From CAVQND01 sp049518415 (GTDB lineage: Bacteria > Verrucomicrobiota > Verrucomicrobiia > Limisphaerales > UBA8199), in contig JBEKRX010000002.1 of the NCBI GenBank assembly GCA_049518415.1, forward strand, positions 124,001 through 188,000: a stretch of 64,000 bases of DNA, given 5' to 3'. Under the pieces are notes generated by a model. The model was not told where the DNA came from. It made no database searches and worked only from the letters and a program-made list of their open reading frames with translations. The position numbers and the translations under genes were made by a program. Each line of letters opens with the position of its first letter. The stretch's first letter is position 1. Below, piece after piece: positions 32,823 to 41,146 of this stretch.

Positions 32823-34091
32823 TCACGCCTTCAGGCCCTTGGTCTTGAACTCCCACTTTTCGTTGGCCTTCATGACTTGGGCCCAGGTCACTTCGGTGGC
32901 TCTGTAGGCGGCGGTGCGCCCGAGGATCGTGGTCAGATTGCTCCGCACGCTCGGAGGCACGGTCGGATTCGACCAGTCGCCCTTGGTGACGTTGTCGTAG
33001 AAGGTGGCCATGTTCCGCTCCACGCCGACCTGGTAAATGTTGTCGGTCGCGCCAGTGAAGGCGTCGTCGCGGCTGCGCAGGGAGCAGCGGCCGCCGTAGT
33101 TGGTTTCGACCGTGCCTGTCAGGCCGTGGGCGCGGACCATGATGTCGTCGAAGCCGAAACCGACCTGCTTGGCGGTGAAGGTGACGATGAGGTCGTCCGG
33201 GAAAAAGAACAGCACCGAGTAGTGGTCCCAGCAGTCGCCCAGGAACGGGCGCGCCCGCCCGCCGCGGCCATAGGCCTTGAGCGGATTGGCATCGACCATC
33301 CAGGTGGCCACGTCCAGGGCGTGGATGTTCTGCTCGGTGATGACATCGCCGGAGAGGACGCGGTCAATGCCCCAGGCCCGCAGGCGGACCTCAGGATTCT
33401 GCGGGTCTTTGCGAACCTCGCTGTCGCGGTCTTCGAACATCAGGCTGGTCTGGTATTCGGCATAGACGGTGACCAGTTTGCCGATGCCGCCCTTGTGGAG
33501 GCGGGAGACGACCTCCTGGTAAGCCGGCATGGCCCGGGTCTGAAAATCGACCAGGAACGCCAGCTTCTTCTCTGTGGCCTGGCGCCCGCTGGCGGCGATG
33601 GACTGGCAACCGGGGACATCCACCGCGAGCGGTTTGGCCAGATAGACGTGTTTGCCCGCCTCCACCGCCGCGGCCGCCTGCTCCGGGTGAAAGTAAGGCG
33701 GCGTTTCGATGGCGACGGCGTCCAGTTTCTCCGCCAGCAGCCGTTTGTAGCCGGACAGGGCCGTGAAGCGTTTGGCCGGCGGGACCTTGAGCTTTTCGCC
33801 GGCGGCATCGACCCGATCCGGGAAGTAATCGGCCAGGGCGACGACGTTGTAGTGGCCGTTTTTGGCGAAGAGTTCGGCAATCCACGCCCCCCGCCCGCCG
33901 CAGCCGATGACCCCGATGTCGAGCTTCGAGTTCGCCTCGGCGCCGCCGACGAGCTCGGGTTTGAGGATGGTGAGACCGACCGCCGCCGCGCCGGCGCCGG
34001 CGAGGAATTTGCGGCGCGTAATATCCGGGCTTCCGTCTGTTGCCGGGTGGTAGGTCGCTGAGATGGCCGTTGATTGATTGGATGGTTTCAT
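32823..34091 (-). CDS. Tat-exported Gfo/Idh/MocA-family oxidoreductase
   Basis: A 422-residue NAD(P)-dependent sugar or polyol oxidoreductase-like protein. The twin-arginine signal ITRRKFLAGAGAAAVGL is at about residues 24-40, so it is exported folded. The Rossmann motif follows (LDIGVIGCGGRGAWIAEL), then the substrate-side EAGKHVYLAKPLAVDVPGCQ with its lysine. The C-terminal domain matches the large family in Verrucomicrobiota and Planctomycetota. Natural substrates are mostly unknown. The gene is divergent from the ThuA gene at 34259. Confidence 0.92.
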   Translation of the reverse strand: MKPSNQSTAISATYHPATDGSPDITRRKFLAGAGAAAVGLTILKPELVGGAEANSKLDIGVIGCGGRGAWIAELFAKNGHYNVVALADYFPDRVDAAGEKLKVPPAKRFTALSGYKRLLAEKLDAVAIETPPYFHPEQAAAAVEAGKHVYLAKPLAVDVPGCQSIAASGRQATEKKLAFLVDFQTRAMPAYQEVVSRLHKGGIGKLVTVYAEYQTSLMFEDRDSEVRKDPQNPEVRLRAWGIDRVLSGDVITEQNIHALDVATWMVDANPLKAYGRGGRARPFLGDCWDHYSVLFFFPDDLIVTFTAKQVGFGFDDIMVRAHGLTGTVETNYGGRCSLRSRDDAFTGATDNIYQVGVERNMATFYDNVTKGDWSNPTVPPSVRSNLTTILGRTAAYRATEVTWAQVMKANEKWEFKTKGLKA

Positions 34092-34137
34092 GACACGAGA
34101 TAACGACAGAAACCGCCCGCTGTCAATTCAATCGCGC

Positions 34138-34213
34138 AGTGGGGCAGGCGTCCGGCCCTCGACGCCGAGGCGGGCGGGACGCCCGCGGAAGCAGGCGAGA
34201 CGCCTGCCCCACT
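34138..34213. repeat. Dispersed palindromic element, copy 3
   Basis: Begins AGTGGGGCAGGCGTC and ends GACGCCTGCCCCACT, a perfect 15-bp terminal inverted repeat. An inner hairpin (CGGGCGGGACGCCCG) is also present. It occupies the divergent gap between the oxidoreductase and ThuA genes, where it would affect both promoters. Confidence 0.92.
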
Positions 34214-34258
34214 ACGAAATCTGCTGGCAATCCGTCCGGCTTATGGTACAACAGCGCC

Positions 34259-35011
34259 ATGAAAAACATACGTCTTGCCATGGTGGCCCTTTTGCTCGGG
34301 CTGCCTGCGTTTTGGGCTTCCGGGGCCGACCAACCCCAGGCGTCGCCCGAGAAAATCCGCGTGCTGGTCGTCACGGGCGGCCACGGCTTCGAGCGCGACC
34401 CCTTCTTCCAGGTGTTCAAAGACAACCCCGACATCTCCTACGAGGCGGTCGAACATCCAAAGGCCCACGCGCGGCTCAAAGCCGAGGCGGCCAAAAAATG
34501 GGACGTGCTCGTGCTTTACGATATGCACCAGGAGATCACTGACGAGGCGAAGGCCGATTTCGTGGCCCGGCTCCAGGAAGGCAAAGGGCTGGTGGTGCTG
34601 CATCACGCCATCGCCTCCTACCAGGCATGGCCGGAATACGCGAAGATCATCGGCGCGCGCTACTACCTGGAAAAGACGGTCGTGAACGGGGTTGAGAAAG
34701 CCCGCTCGGCCTACAAGGAGGACATGCATTTCAAAATCCATGTCGCCGACCCCGCGCATCCCGTCACGCGCGGAGTGGAGGATTATGAAACCCACGATGA
34801 AACTTACAACCTGTTCGACGTGGCTGAGGAATGCCACCCGCTGCTGACCACCGACGAACAGCTCAGCAACAAGGTGATTGCGTGGGCCAAGACCTACCAG
34901 GCCGCACGGGTCGTCTATTTGCAGTCGGGCCATGACCATTTCGCTTACGAAAACCCCAATTATCGGCAGGTCCTCCGCCAGGCCATCCGCTGGACGGCCA
35001 AGAGGAGTTAA
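34259..35011 (+). CDS. Secreted ThuA-domain protein
   Basis: A 250-residue protein with a signal peptide (MKNIRLAMVALLLGLPAFWA). It then shows the glutamine-amidotransferase-like ThuA fold: RVLVVTGGHGFERDPFFQVF, WDVLVLYDMHQEITDEAK, GKGLVVLHHAIASYQAW and ARVVYLQSGHDHFAYENPNY. ThuA proteins occur with sugar oxidoreductases, which fits its divergent Gfo/Idh/MocA neighbour; the reaction is unknown. The start at 34259 was chosen because it opens the signal peptide. Confidence 0.9.
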   Translation: MKNIRLAMVALLLGLPAFWASGADQPQASPEKIRVLVVTGGHGFERDPFFQVFKDNPDISYEAVEHPKAHARLKAEAAKKWDVLVLYDMHQEITDEAKADFVARLQEGKGLVVLHHAIASYQAWPEYAKIIGARYYLEKTVVNGVEKARSAYKEDMHFKIHVADPAHPVTRGVEDYETHDETYNLFDVAEECHPLLTTDEQLSNKVIAWAKTYQAARVVYLQSGHDHFAYENPNYRQVLRQAIRWTAKRS

Positions 35012-35029
35012 GCGGGTTTAAGCTGTCCC

Positions 35030-35785
35030 ATGTTTTTGAAAGTCATCGCCTGCGAAATCGCCGCCCGGGAGCTTTATTATCTTGCCGCGCGCTCGCGCAA
35101 CCTCATCGATCTCGAACTGCTGACGCAAGGTTACCACGACACGCCCGCCGCCGGGCGGGAAGAAATCCAGAAGCGCATCGCGGCGGTGCCGGCCGGCAAG
35201 TACGATGCGATCGCCCTTGGCTACGCCCTGTGCAGCAACATCCTCGTCGGCTTGACCACCGCGCACACGCCGCTGGTCATTCCGCGCGCGCACGACTGCA
35301 TCACTTTTTTTCTCGGCTCGAAAGAGCGCTACCAGGAGTGTTTTGCGGCGCGGCCCGGCACTTACTATTACACTTCCGGATGGCTCGAATTCGCCCAACG
35401 GCGCGGCCATAAGGGGCTGGTCTGGGGCGGGGTCTCCCTGCCCGCCAGCGCCAGCCAGGGCCTCAGGAGCACTTACGAGCAGTGGGCGCAGAAATACGGT
35501 GAAGACCAGGCGCAGTACTTGCTCGCGGAAATGAGCCGCTGGGCCGAGGCTTACTCGCACGGAACCCTGATTGACTTCGAGTTCGTCCGGGACCTCAAAC
35601 TCCCCGAGCAGGTGCGGCAAATCTGCGCCGACAAAGGCTGGCAATACGACGAGGTCGAGGGCGACCTGGGACTCTTGCAGCGATTGCTCGCGGGAGAGTG
35701 GGATGACTCAGCTTTCCTGGTGGTGCAGCCCGGCCAGAAGGTCGTGGCCACGTTCGATGACAAGGTGATTGGGACGGCCCCATGA
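35030..35785 (+). CDS. DUF1638 protein
   Basis: A 251-residue protein resembling DUF1638. The N-terminal LKVIACEIAARELYYLAARS and LELLTQGYHDTPAAGRE are typical, followed by YDAIALGYALCSNILVGL and IPRAHDCITFFLGSKERYQE. These proteins often accompany corrinoid methyltransferases and UroD-like proteins, and here a UroD-like gene lies immediately downstream, tail to tail. It starts 18 bp after the ThuA stop. Function is unknown; a role in methyl transfer is only an inference. Confidence 0.88.
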   Translation: MFLKVIACEIAARELYYLAARSRNLIDLELLTQGYHDTPAAGREEIQKRIAAVPAGKYDAIALGYALCSNILVGLTTAHTPLVIPRAHDCITFFLGSKERYQECFAARPGTYYYTSGWLEFAQRRGHKGLVWGGVSLPASASQGLRSTYEQWAQKYGEDQAQYLLAEMSRWAEAYSHGTLIDFEFVRDLKLPEQVRQICADKGWQYDEVEGDLGLLQRLLAGEWDDSAFLVVQPGQKVVATFDDKVIGTAP

Positions 35786-35852
35786 GCGGCGAAATCCGAG
35801 ATGGGAGGTCGGAGACTCGCAATCCGAAATCCGAGATGCGGAATCCAAAGAC

Positions 35853-37295
35853 TCAGAAGCTCAACAGCAGTTGCCAGATGAATAGGTTTCCGAAGGCATC
35901 GATGTCTTCCCAAATCTTGCGCACGAGTTCCGGGCGGCCGGTGATTTCGGGCAGCTCTTTCACGCGCTCTTCCCAGGGGAAGCAGACCCCTGGCCGCACG
36001 CGCGGTTGCGGCCGGCCCCTCAGGCCGGCCAGCTTCTCCCGGCCCGCCGCCGAGGCGGGCAGTTCGCCCGCGGGCGTGGCGAGCGGGGGCTTATAGGTCC
36101 CGGCGGCATAGACGCCGTAGTCGCGGGCGGTTTGGGTCATCACGCGGAGGTTTTCGATGCTGGTGTCATCCTGCATGATGGCGCCGGCGTCCATGATATA
36201 GCCGCCGTCGCGCGCGACCTCCTTGAGCACGCGGCGGCAGAAGGCGCGGACTTCCTCCGGCTGGCCGAAGCTGAGCAGCACATTGGGGATGCCGCCGCTG
36301 AGCGCGAATTTGTCGTGCAGTTTGCGATGGACCTCGAAGATGTCGTCCTGGTCGCAATGAAAAACCAGGCTGCGGTCGGGCAGTTCGCGGAAGGCGTCGA
36401 AATGGCGGCGCCACTTGCCCTCGGCATAGAACAAGGTCTGGTGGCCGTGTTTCCAGAATTCCTCGATAATCGGCCGGAGCGTGGGCCAATAATGGGAGGC
36501 GAATTGTCCGGGGTTGACGAACGGCACGCAGCCGCGGTGCATCCAGAAACCGATCGGGACCTGGCGGGAGGCATCGGCGGTCGTCAGTCCCACGTGGCAC
36601 AAGTGCGGCATGAGCGCTTCGCAAGCCGCCAGGACCTTGCCCGGCTGCGTGTGCATGTCCATCGTCAGGCCGACGTAGCCCCGCAATTTGTCGGCAATAA
36701 TGTCGAACGGGGCCTTGAAAATGCCGGCAATGGCCGAGACCGTCCCGCACTCGGCGCGCAACCGCGCCACTTGCGGCCCGAAGGCATAAAAGTAGGAGAG
36801 CATCGCCATCGCGCCCTTCACCAAAGCCAGGTTGTTGCGGTAAGTGGACGGCTCGCCGAGGCGGCTCACCTCGGTGGAGACGCGCGGCAGCCACACGTTG
36901 TAAAGGAACCCCGTCGGGTCGGCAATGAGCGCGTCGTACTCGTCCGCGCGCATGAAGGCGGCGTCCTCCGGCGGCTCGATGTAGTTGAAGCCAGTCGTGT
37001 GGGGAATACCGAGGCCCGGGATGCCGTAATAGCGCAGGCCCAGCGCCTGCGCCAGGCCGGTCCAGACATAGACCATGTTCGGCACCACTGCCTCCCAGCC
37101 AAAGTCCTTGGCCGTCTTGATGGCCGCCTCGAAGGCCAGCGTGTAGTCATGCGCCACTTCCTGGCAGGTGTAGCCCGCATACCTGGCGGTGAATTCGGCG
37201 ACAAACGGCCGGACCGGGACCATGTCCGGCTTCTCGTTGCGCATCGCCGTGACGTAGCGGTTCAGACGCTCCTGGTAGAGTTGCTCGGTATTCAT
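35853..37295 (-). CDS. Uroporphyrinogen decarboxylase-like (UroD/MtaA-superfamily) protein
   Basis: A 480-residue TIM-barrel protein of the UroD superfamily, which includes HemE and many methyltransferases. It is longer than HemE and lacks a clear HemE N terminus, so a methyltransferase-like or unknown role is more likely than heme synthesis. Family-like parts are AGYTCQEVAHDYTLAFEAAI and SLVFHCDQDDIFEVHRKLHD. The conserved GGIPNVLLSFGQPEEVRAF with EVARDGGYIMDAGAIMQDDT lies in the C-terminal part, where substrate-binding loops sit. It lies 47 bp downstream of the kinase-pyrophosphorylase gene and is probably in that transcript. Confidence 0.85.
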   Translation of the reverse strand: MNTEQLYQERLNRYVTAMRNEKPDMVPVRPFVAEFTARYAGYTCQEVAHDYTLAFEAAIKTAKDFGWEAVVPNMVYVWTGLAQALGLRYYGIPGLGIPHTTGFNYIEPPEDAAFMRADEYDALIADPTGFLYNVWLPRVSTEVSRLGEPSTYRNNLALVKGAMAMLSYFYAFGPQVARLRAECGTVSAIAGIFKAPFDIIADKLRGYVGLTMDMHTQPGKVLAACEALMPHLCHVGLTTADASRQVPIGFWMHRGCVPFVNPGQFASHYWPTLRPIIEEFWKHGHQTLFYAEGKWRRHFDAFRELPDRSLVFHCDQDDIFEVHRKLHDKFALSGGIPNVLLSFGQPEEVRAFCRRVLKEVARDGGYIMDAGAIMQDDTSIENLRVMTQTARDYGVYAAGTYKPPLATPAGELPASAAGREKLAGLRGRPQPRVRPGVCFPWEERVKELPEITGRPELVRKIWEDIDAFGNLFIWQLLLSF

Positions 37296-37342
37296 AGCCT
37301 GCGAGGCAGATTAAGCCGAAGGGCCGATTTGGCGAGGCAAAA

Positions 37343-40300
37343 CTATTCCCACTCGCACAGGCTCTCGACGTAGGCCGCCGAGCCGTCGCGCAGCCAGCCA
37401 TCCAGTTGCGCCTGGTCCTTGAGTTGCTGCCCGCGCAGGCGCGGCACCACGACAAACCGGGACTCAATTTCCGGCAGCGCCGTCATGTCCACCCACAGCT
37501 TCTCGAATTGGGTGATCGGAAAGATGTCCTCCTGCCCGTGGCCCCAGCGTTTCTTGACGTCTTTCAGGGTGATGTAAGTGGGCATCTTTGCCGCCAGGTG
37601 ACGAATGGCCGCCGTCACTTTGGCTTCGTCTGCCAGGTCCGGGCGCGTGAGGGCAAAGGCGCTGAGCAGCTTGTCGAGGTCGATCCAGCAGGTGTTGGAG
37701 TTGTAATAGCTCAAGGCGAACTCGGCTTCCTCGCGCGGCATCGCCAGGCCTTCGACCAGTCGGACGCGGCCGTTCACCCGGGCGAGCCCGCCGCCGCGGT
37801 CTTCCAGGCGCCGGGTAATGACCTCGAAGGTAAGACAGGCGCCGCTCTGGATGTGCAGGCCGAGGAGCGCCGGGTCAAGGTCGGCGCCCAGCGTATCGAT
37901 ATTGTGGAGGAGCAGGTGCTTGAGTTGCGGGCGCTGGGCCAGCAGCCGGGCCAGGACGCCATTGCGAAAGAGGTTCGGCACTTCATACCAGTGGCCGACC
38001 GGATGCAGGCATTGGAGCGGGACATTGTCCGTGTAGTCGCTCGCCTCGCCCGCCCCGCGCGCCCAATTGATCAGGGCGTGGCGCAGGCTGTCCCGCACCT
38101 TTTGCTGTTGCTCGTCGAGAATCTCCTGCGGCATTTCTTCCCAGACGAAGCGCAGGTCGCGCACGGTGGGAACCAGGCGCAGCCCCACCGATTTGCCGGG
38201 CGACAGGAACAGCGGCCCCTGGTAGCCGTAGTGCTTCTGGCGGGTCAGAAATTCCTCCGTCGGCGCGTGCGTAAGATAGCTCGTCGTGAAGATGTGCGGC
38301 ACCGGCGTGCCGGCCTGGCGGGAGACGCAGCGGCTCTTGGCCAGGTGCGTTTCGATGAACGTCCGGTGCCGACCGGCCAGCTTGCAGAAGGGATGCAGCG
38401 CCTTGACCACGCCCGCCCCTTGCGTCCAGCGACTGCCGGCCCCGGCAGCCAGGGTCACCACGGCGACCTCGCCGTTCTTCAGGGAGGCGAGGCCGAGCCT
38501 GGCTCGGGCTAGTGGGGCAGGCGTCCCGCCTGCCACAAGGGCCTCTGGTTCTCCAGGCGCAGCCACAGAGGGTTCCCTCGCGGGCGAGACGCCTGCCCCA
38601 CTACAGCCACGCGCATCCACGACGTCCTCGGGCTGCACATCCTCAATCACCACGCTGGCCGCCAGCCGGTTTTGCGCCAACCCAATGCGCCCCTCCTTCA
38701 AGTCCGTTCGGATTTGCTCGTGCTGCACCCGATCAAAGCCGTGTTGTTCCAAAAGCGCCGCCAGGGATTGCTCGCCGGGCGACTCGGCTTTGCCGCGCGG
38801 CAGCATGACGTCAAAGAGCGTCTGGACCACCCCGCGCAACTCCTGGCGGGTGCGGCAGGCCGCGCCGAACTTGTCCAGCTCGGCCCGGCGGAGCGGGGAA
38901 AGCGAGTGCCGCTCCTGCCGCAACAACCCCGGCACGGAGAGGGTGTAATAGCCCGGCGGCATGAGCGCCCCCTCCCCCGCCAGCAATTCGGCCAAGGTGC
39001 CGCGTTCGTTGATGGCGAAATCATAGACCACTGGCTCCATCGCAAAGGGCAGCGCGTGTTGGAGCTCGTCTTTGGTCTGGGACATCAGCTCCTGCAGGCG
39101 CCCTTGGGCCAGCCCCTTCTTTTCCGGCGCAAAGATAAAGCCCATCCCGCCCCCGGACATCCCGCCGAGCATCCAGAATCCCCAAAAGCCCGCTCCAAAT
39201 TCCTCCCGCACCCGCCCGAGGAGGGTTTCGGTGAAGTAATTCGTCGCCCAGGGAATGATGGTCTGGATCGGCTGCCTGAAATTCCGCGTCGTCGCCGCGC
39301 CAATGGCTGGCACGTCGCCCCGGCCCAGGGCGGCGAGGATTTCCTCAAGAATGCCCAACATGCTTTGCCGCGCTCTCCATTCGGCTGCCGAACGAAGCAG
39401 ATACTTTTCGGTCACCATCTCCAGAATCGGCCCGACATTCTGCGCCATCCCGCCGTGGACGAGCACCAGGCTGTCCTGGAGCCGGCGCCGGGTCTCGGGG
39501 GAAGCGTTGTGGTAATCCAGAATCCGGTGCTGCGGCATGAGCCGCCCGCGGCTGATGCCGAACTCCGGGTCGCCGGCGCTGGCCAGCACCCCCTCAATGA
39601 GCTTCATACCCGGCCAAACGCCGCCAGAGTCCTGCCAGCCGCCGCCCGAGCCGCCCAGCCACTCGCCCAGCAAGGCGCGCGCCAGCACCAGCCGGCGCTC
39701 GTGTTCCTGCAGTTGGCCGGTCAGCGACGCCGCCTGGCGGGTCGCCCGCATGCAGACGCTCACCAGCGCCGCCAGCAGCGTCGTCGAAACGGCCAGCCGC
39801 GAGCCTTTGGGGATATTATTCACGCTGCTGACCAGTTCCAGGCCACGCCCCGGCCCGGCGAGGCGCGCCAGTAATTCCGCCAGACTCTGCCCGGAACCCT
39901 CGATGCCCGGCGGCACAATCCCCGAGGCGATCACCGCCGCTTTGAGCAACCCCAGGTAGTCCTTGGCAAAGTCGAACACTTCCGCCAGGTTCGTAATGTC
40001 CGCCGAGGCCCCGAGGTCAACGCTGACCAGGCGCAGGCAGGGCTCCTGGATCACGCGCAGGTAGGCCTCCACCGGCGGACGCGGCGCCGCGTCGCGGCCA
40101 TGAACGCCGAGATCGATGGAGACATTGAGCACTTTCGCCCCCTCGGGAAAATCCATGCCCAGGAAGAAAATGTCGCTCCAGCCGCAGTGTGTCAGGTCCA
40201 TCCGGACCGGGGTGCATTCGCGCAAAATCGGGTAGGTGCCGTCGACCGGATGCGCTTGCAGCAGTTCGGGCCGCAGGCGCAGCGGTTGGTCCACGGGGTG

Positions 40301-40780
40301 GCCCATGCGGAACATCCACTGGTTGCCCCGGACCGAGCGCACGCTGCGGCGCACCTGGTCGGCCAGCGTCTGGAAAGCGAGCCGATGATACGCCGCCGCG
40401 AGGGCGCTGGAGATGGCGTCGCTCGGGCCTTCGGTCTGTTGCACCGCCAGGAAGCGGTCGATGGCCTCTTCAAACCGCCGCCGGAGCAGGTGCTCATAGC
40501 CGGCGAAAGGGATGAGGGAGCGCGAGGCCTGCGCCGTGGTGTGGGCGCGCGCAAGGAGCCTGCCGGGCAGGTGGAAACGGTGAATCGCGTAGAGAAAAAA
40601 CAGCGCGCGGACCCGTTCATAAAGATTCTCGCTGTGGCGGCGGAAGGCGTCCAGCGCAGCACACTGGTCCAGCATTTCCTTGAGCGACAGCTCGCCGCAG
40701 GCGGCCTCCAGCGCCCGGTCTCGCAGTGCCGGGTCCGTCGTGGTGATGAGGGCGACTAACTCCGGCATAGCTCTTGGCAT
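37343..40780 (-). CDS. Giant fusion: GHMP-like sugar kinase plus UDPGP-type pyrophosphorylase
   Basis: A 1145-residue protein in two parts. The N-terminal ~720 residues contain GHMP-kinase-like features: an ATP-binding-type stretch NNIPKGSRLAVSTTLLAALV (about 320) and a C-terminal GGMSGGGMGFIFAP (about 540). The C-terminal ~370 residues begin with VAVVTLAAGAGSRW (about 770), the pyrophosphorylase loop of UDPGP-family enzymes. This suggests a single enzyme that phosphorylates a sugar and then makes a UDP-sugar (or other NDP-sugar), like the fucokinase/GDP-fucose pyrophosphorylase FKP but with the domain order reversed. A dispersed repeat lies in the linker (38511-38602) and is translated in frame. 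The start at 40780 has an alternative ATG at 40768. Confidence 0.8.
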   Translation of the reverse strand: MPRAMPELVALITTTDPALRDRALEAACGELSLKEMLDQCAALDAFRRHSENLYERVRALFFLYAIHRFHLPGRLLARAHTTAQASRSLIPFAGYEHLLRRRFEEAIDRFLAVQQTEGPSDAISSALAAAYHRLAFQTLADQVRRSVRSVRGNQWMFRMGHPVDQPLRLRPELLQAHPVDGTYPILRECTPVRMDLTHCGWSDIFFLGMDFPEGAKVLNVSIDLGVHGRDAAPRPPVEAYLRVIQEPCLRLVSVDLGASADITNLAEVFDFAKDYLGLLKAAVIASGIVPPGIEGSGQSLAELLARLAGPGRGLELVSSVNNIPKGSRLAVSTTLLAALVSVCMRATRQAASLTGQLQEHERRLVLARALLGEWLGGSGGGWQDSGGVWPGMKLIEGVLASAGDPEFGISRGRLMPQHRILDYHNASPETRRRLQDSLVLVHGGMAQNVGPILEMVTEKYLLRSAAEWRARQSMLGILEEILAALGRGDVPAIGAATTRNFRQPIQTIIPWATNYFTETLLGRVREEFGAGFWGFWMLGGMSGGGMGFIFAPEKKGLAQGRLQELMSQTKDELQHALPFAMEPVVYDFAINERGTLAELLAGEGALMPPGYYTLSVPGLLRQERHSLSPLRRAELDKFGAACRTRQELRGVVQTLFDVMLPRGKAESPGEQSLAALLEQHGFDRVQHEQIRTDLKEGRIGLAQNRLAASVVIEDVQPEDVVDARGCSGAGVSPAREPSVAAPGEPEALVAGGTPAPLARARLGLASLKNGEVAVVTLAAGAGSRWTQGAGVVKALHPFCKLAGRHRTFIETHLAKSRCVSRQAGTPVPHIFTTSYLTHAPTEEFLTRQKHYGYQGPLFLSPGKSVGLRLVPTVRDLRFVWEEMPQEILDEQQQKVRDSLRHALINWARGAGEASDYTDNVPLQCLHPVGHWYEVPNLFRNGVLARLLAQRPQLKHLLLHNIDTLGADLDPALLGLHIQSGACLTFEVITRRLEDRGGGLARVNGRVRLVEGLAMPREEAEFALSYYNSNTCWIDLDKLLSAFALTRPDLADEAKVTAAIRHLAAKMPTYITLKDVKKRWGHGQEDIFPITQFEKLWVDMTALPEIESRFVVVPRLRGQQLKDQAQLDGWLRDGSAAYVESLCEWE
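38511..38602. repeat. Dispersed palindromic element, copy 4, inside a coding region
   Basis: Begins AGTGGGGCAGGCGTC and ends GACGCCTGCCCCACT as in copy 3. It is read on the minus strand in frame as SGAGVSPAREPSVAAPG and GEPEALVAGGTPAPLA, in the linker between the kinase and pyrophosphorylase domains. The fusion therefore tolerates a small repetitive element at a domain boundary. Confidence 0.9.
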
Positions 40781-40798
40781 TGGGCACTCCGCACTTGG

Positions 40799-41134
40799 CT
40801 AGAAGGGCACATCATCCGGGTTGTCGCGTTTCCCGCGCGGCGGGCGCGCCATTTTTTTGACCTTCTTTAAATACGCCTTTGTCGCTGGATGCTTCGGGTC
40901 CCACCAGGGATAGGGAGCCCAATCGATCGGCGAGCCGTCGCATCCGGGCGTGCCGCACTCCAGCCAGAGGCGGCCGTCCTGGCCCAGCCAGACACGTGCC
41001 GAGTGGCCGTTGAACTTTCGGCCGCAGTGCAGGCACCACTGCTCCTGGTCCAAGTCGGGCCACTGGCACCCGGCGCAATGGCTGCGGAGGAGATTGAGCT
41101 TCTTGTTGTGCGGCAGGGTGACGTAGTTGCTCAT
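40799..41134 (-). CDS. Small zinc-ribbon-like protein
   Basis: A 111-residue protein with paired cysteine motifs: CAGCQW, then CLHCGRKF, and CGTPGCDG, arranged as zinc-binding knuckles. The C terminus is basic (KKVKKMARPPRGKRDN). No family is recognised. It starts 12 bp downstream of the GalU-like gene and lies 18 bp before the giant kinase gene, so it belongs to that operon. It may bind nucleic acid or stabilise a complex; this is inference. Confidence 0.75.
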   Translation of the reverse strand: MSNYVTLPHNKKLNLLRSHCAGCQWPDLDQEQWCLHCGRKFNGHSARVWLGQDGRLWLECGTPGCDGSPIDWAPYPWWDPKHPATKAYLKKVKKMARPPRGKRDNPDDVPF

Positions 41135-41146
41135 GCCAGACCTCCG

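Noticed and set aside
35030..37295. A complete corrinoid methyltransferase system
   Set aside because: No corrinoid-binding protein, methyltransferase 1 or reductive activator is present; only DUF1638 and a UroD-like protein.
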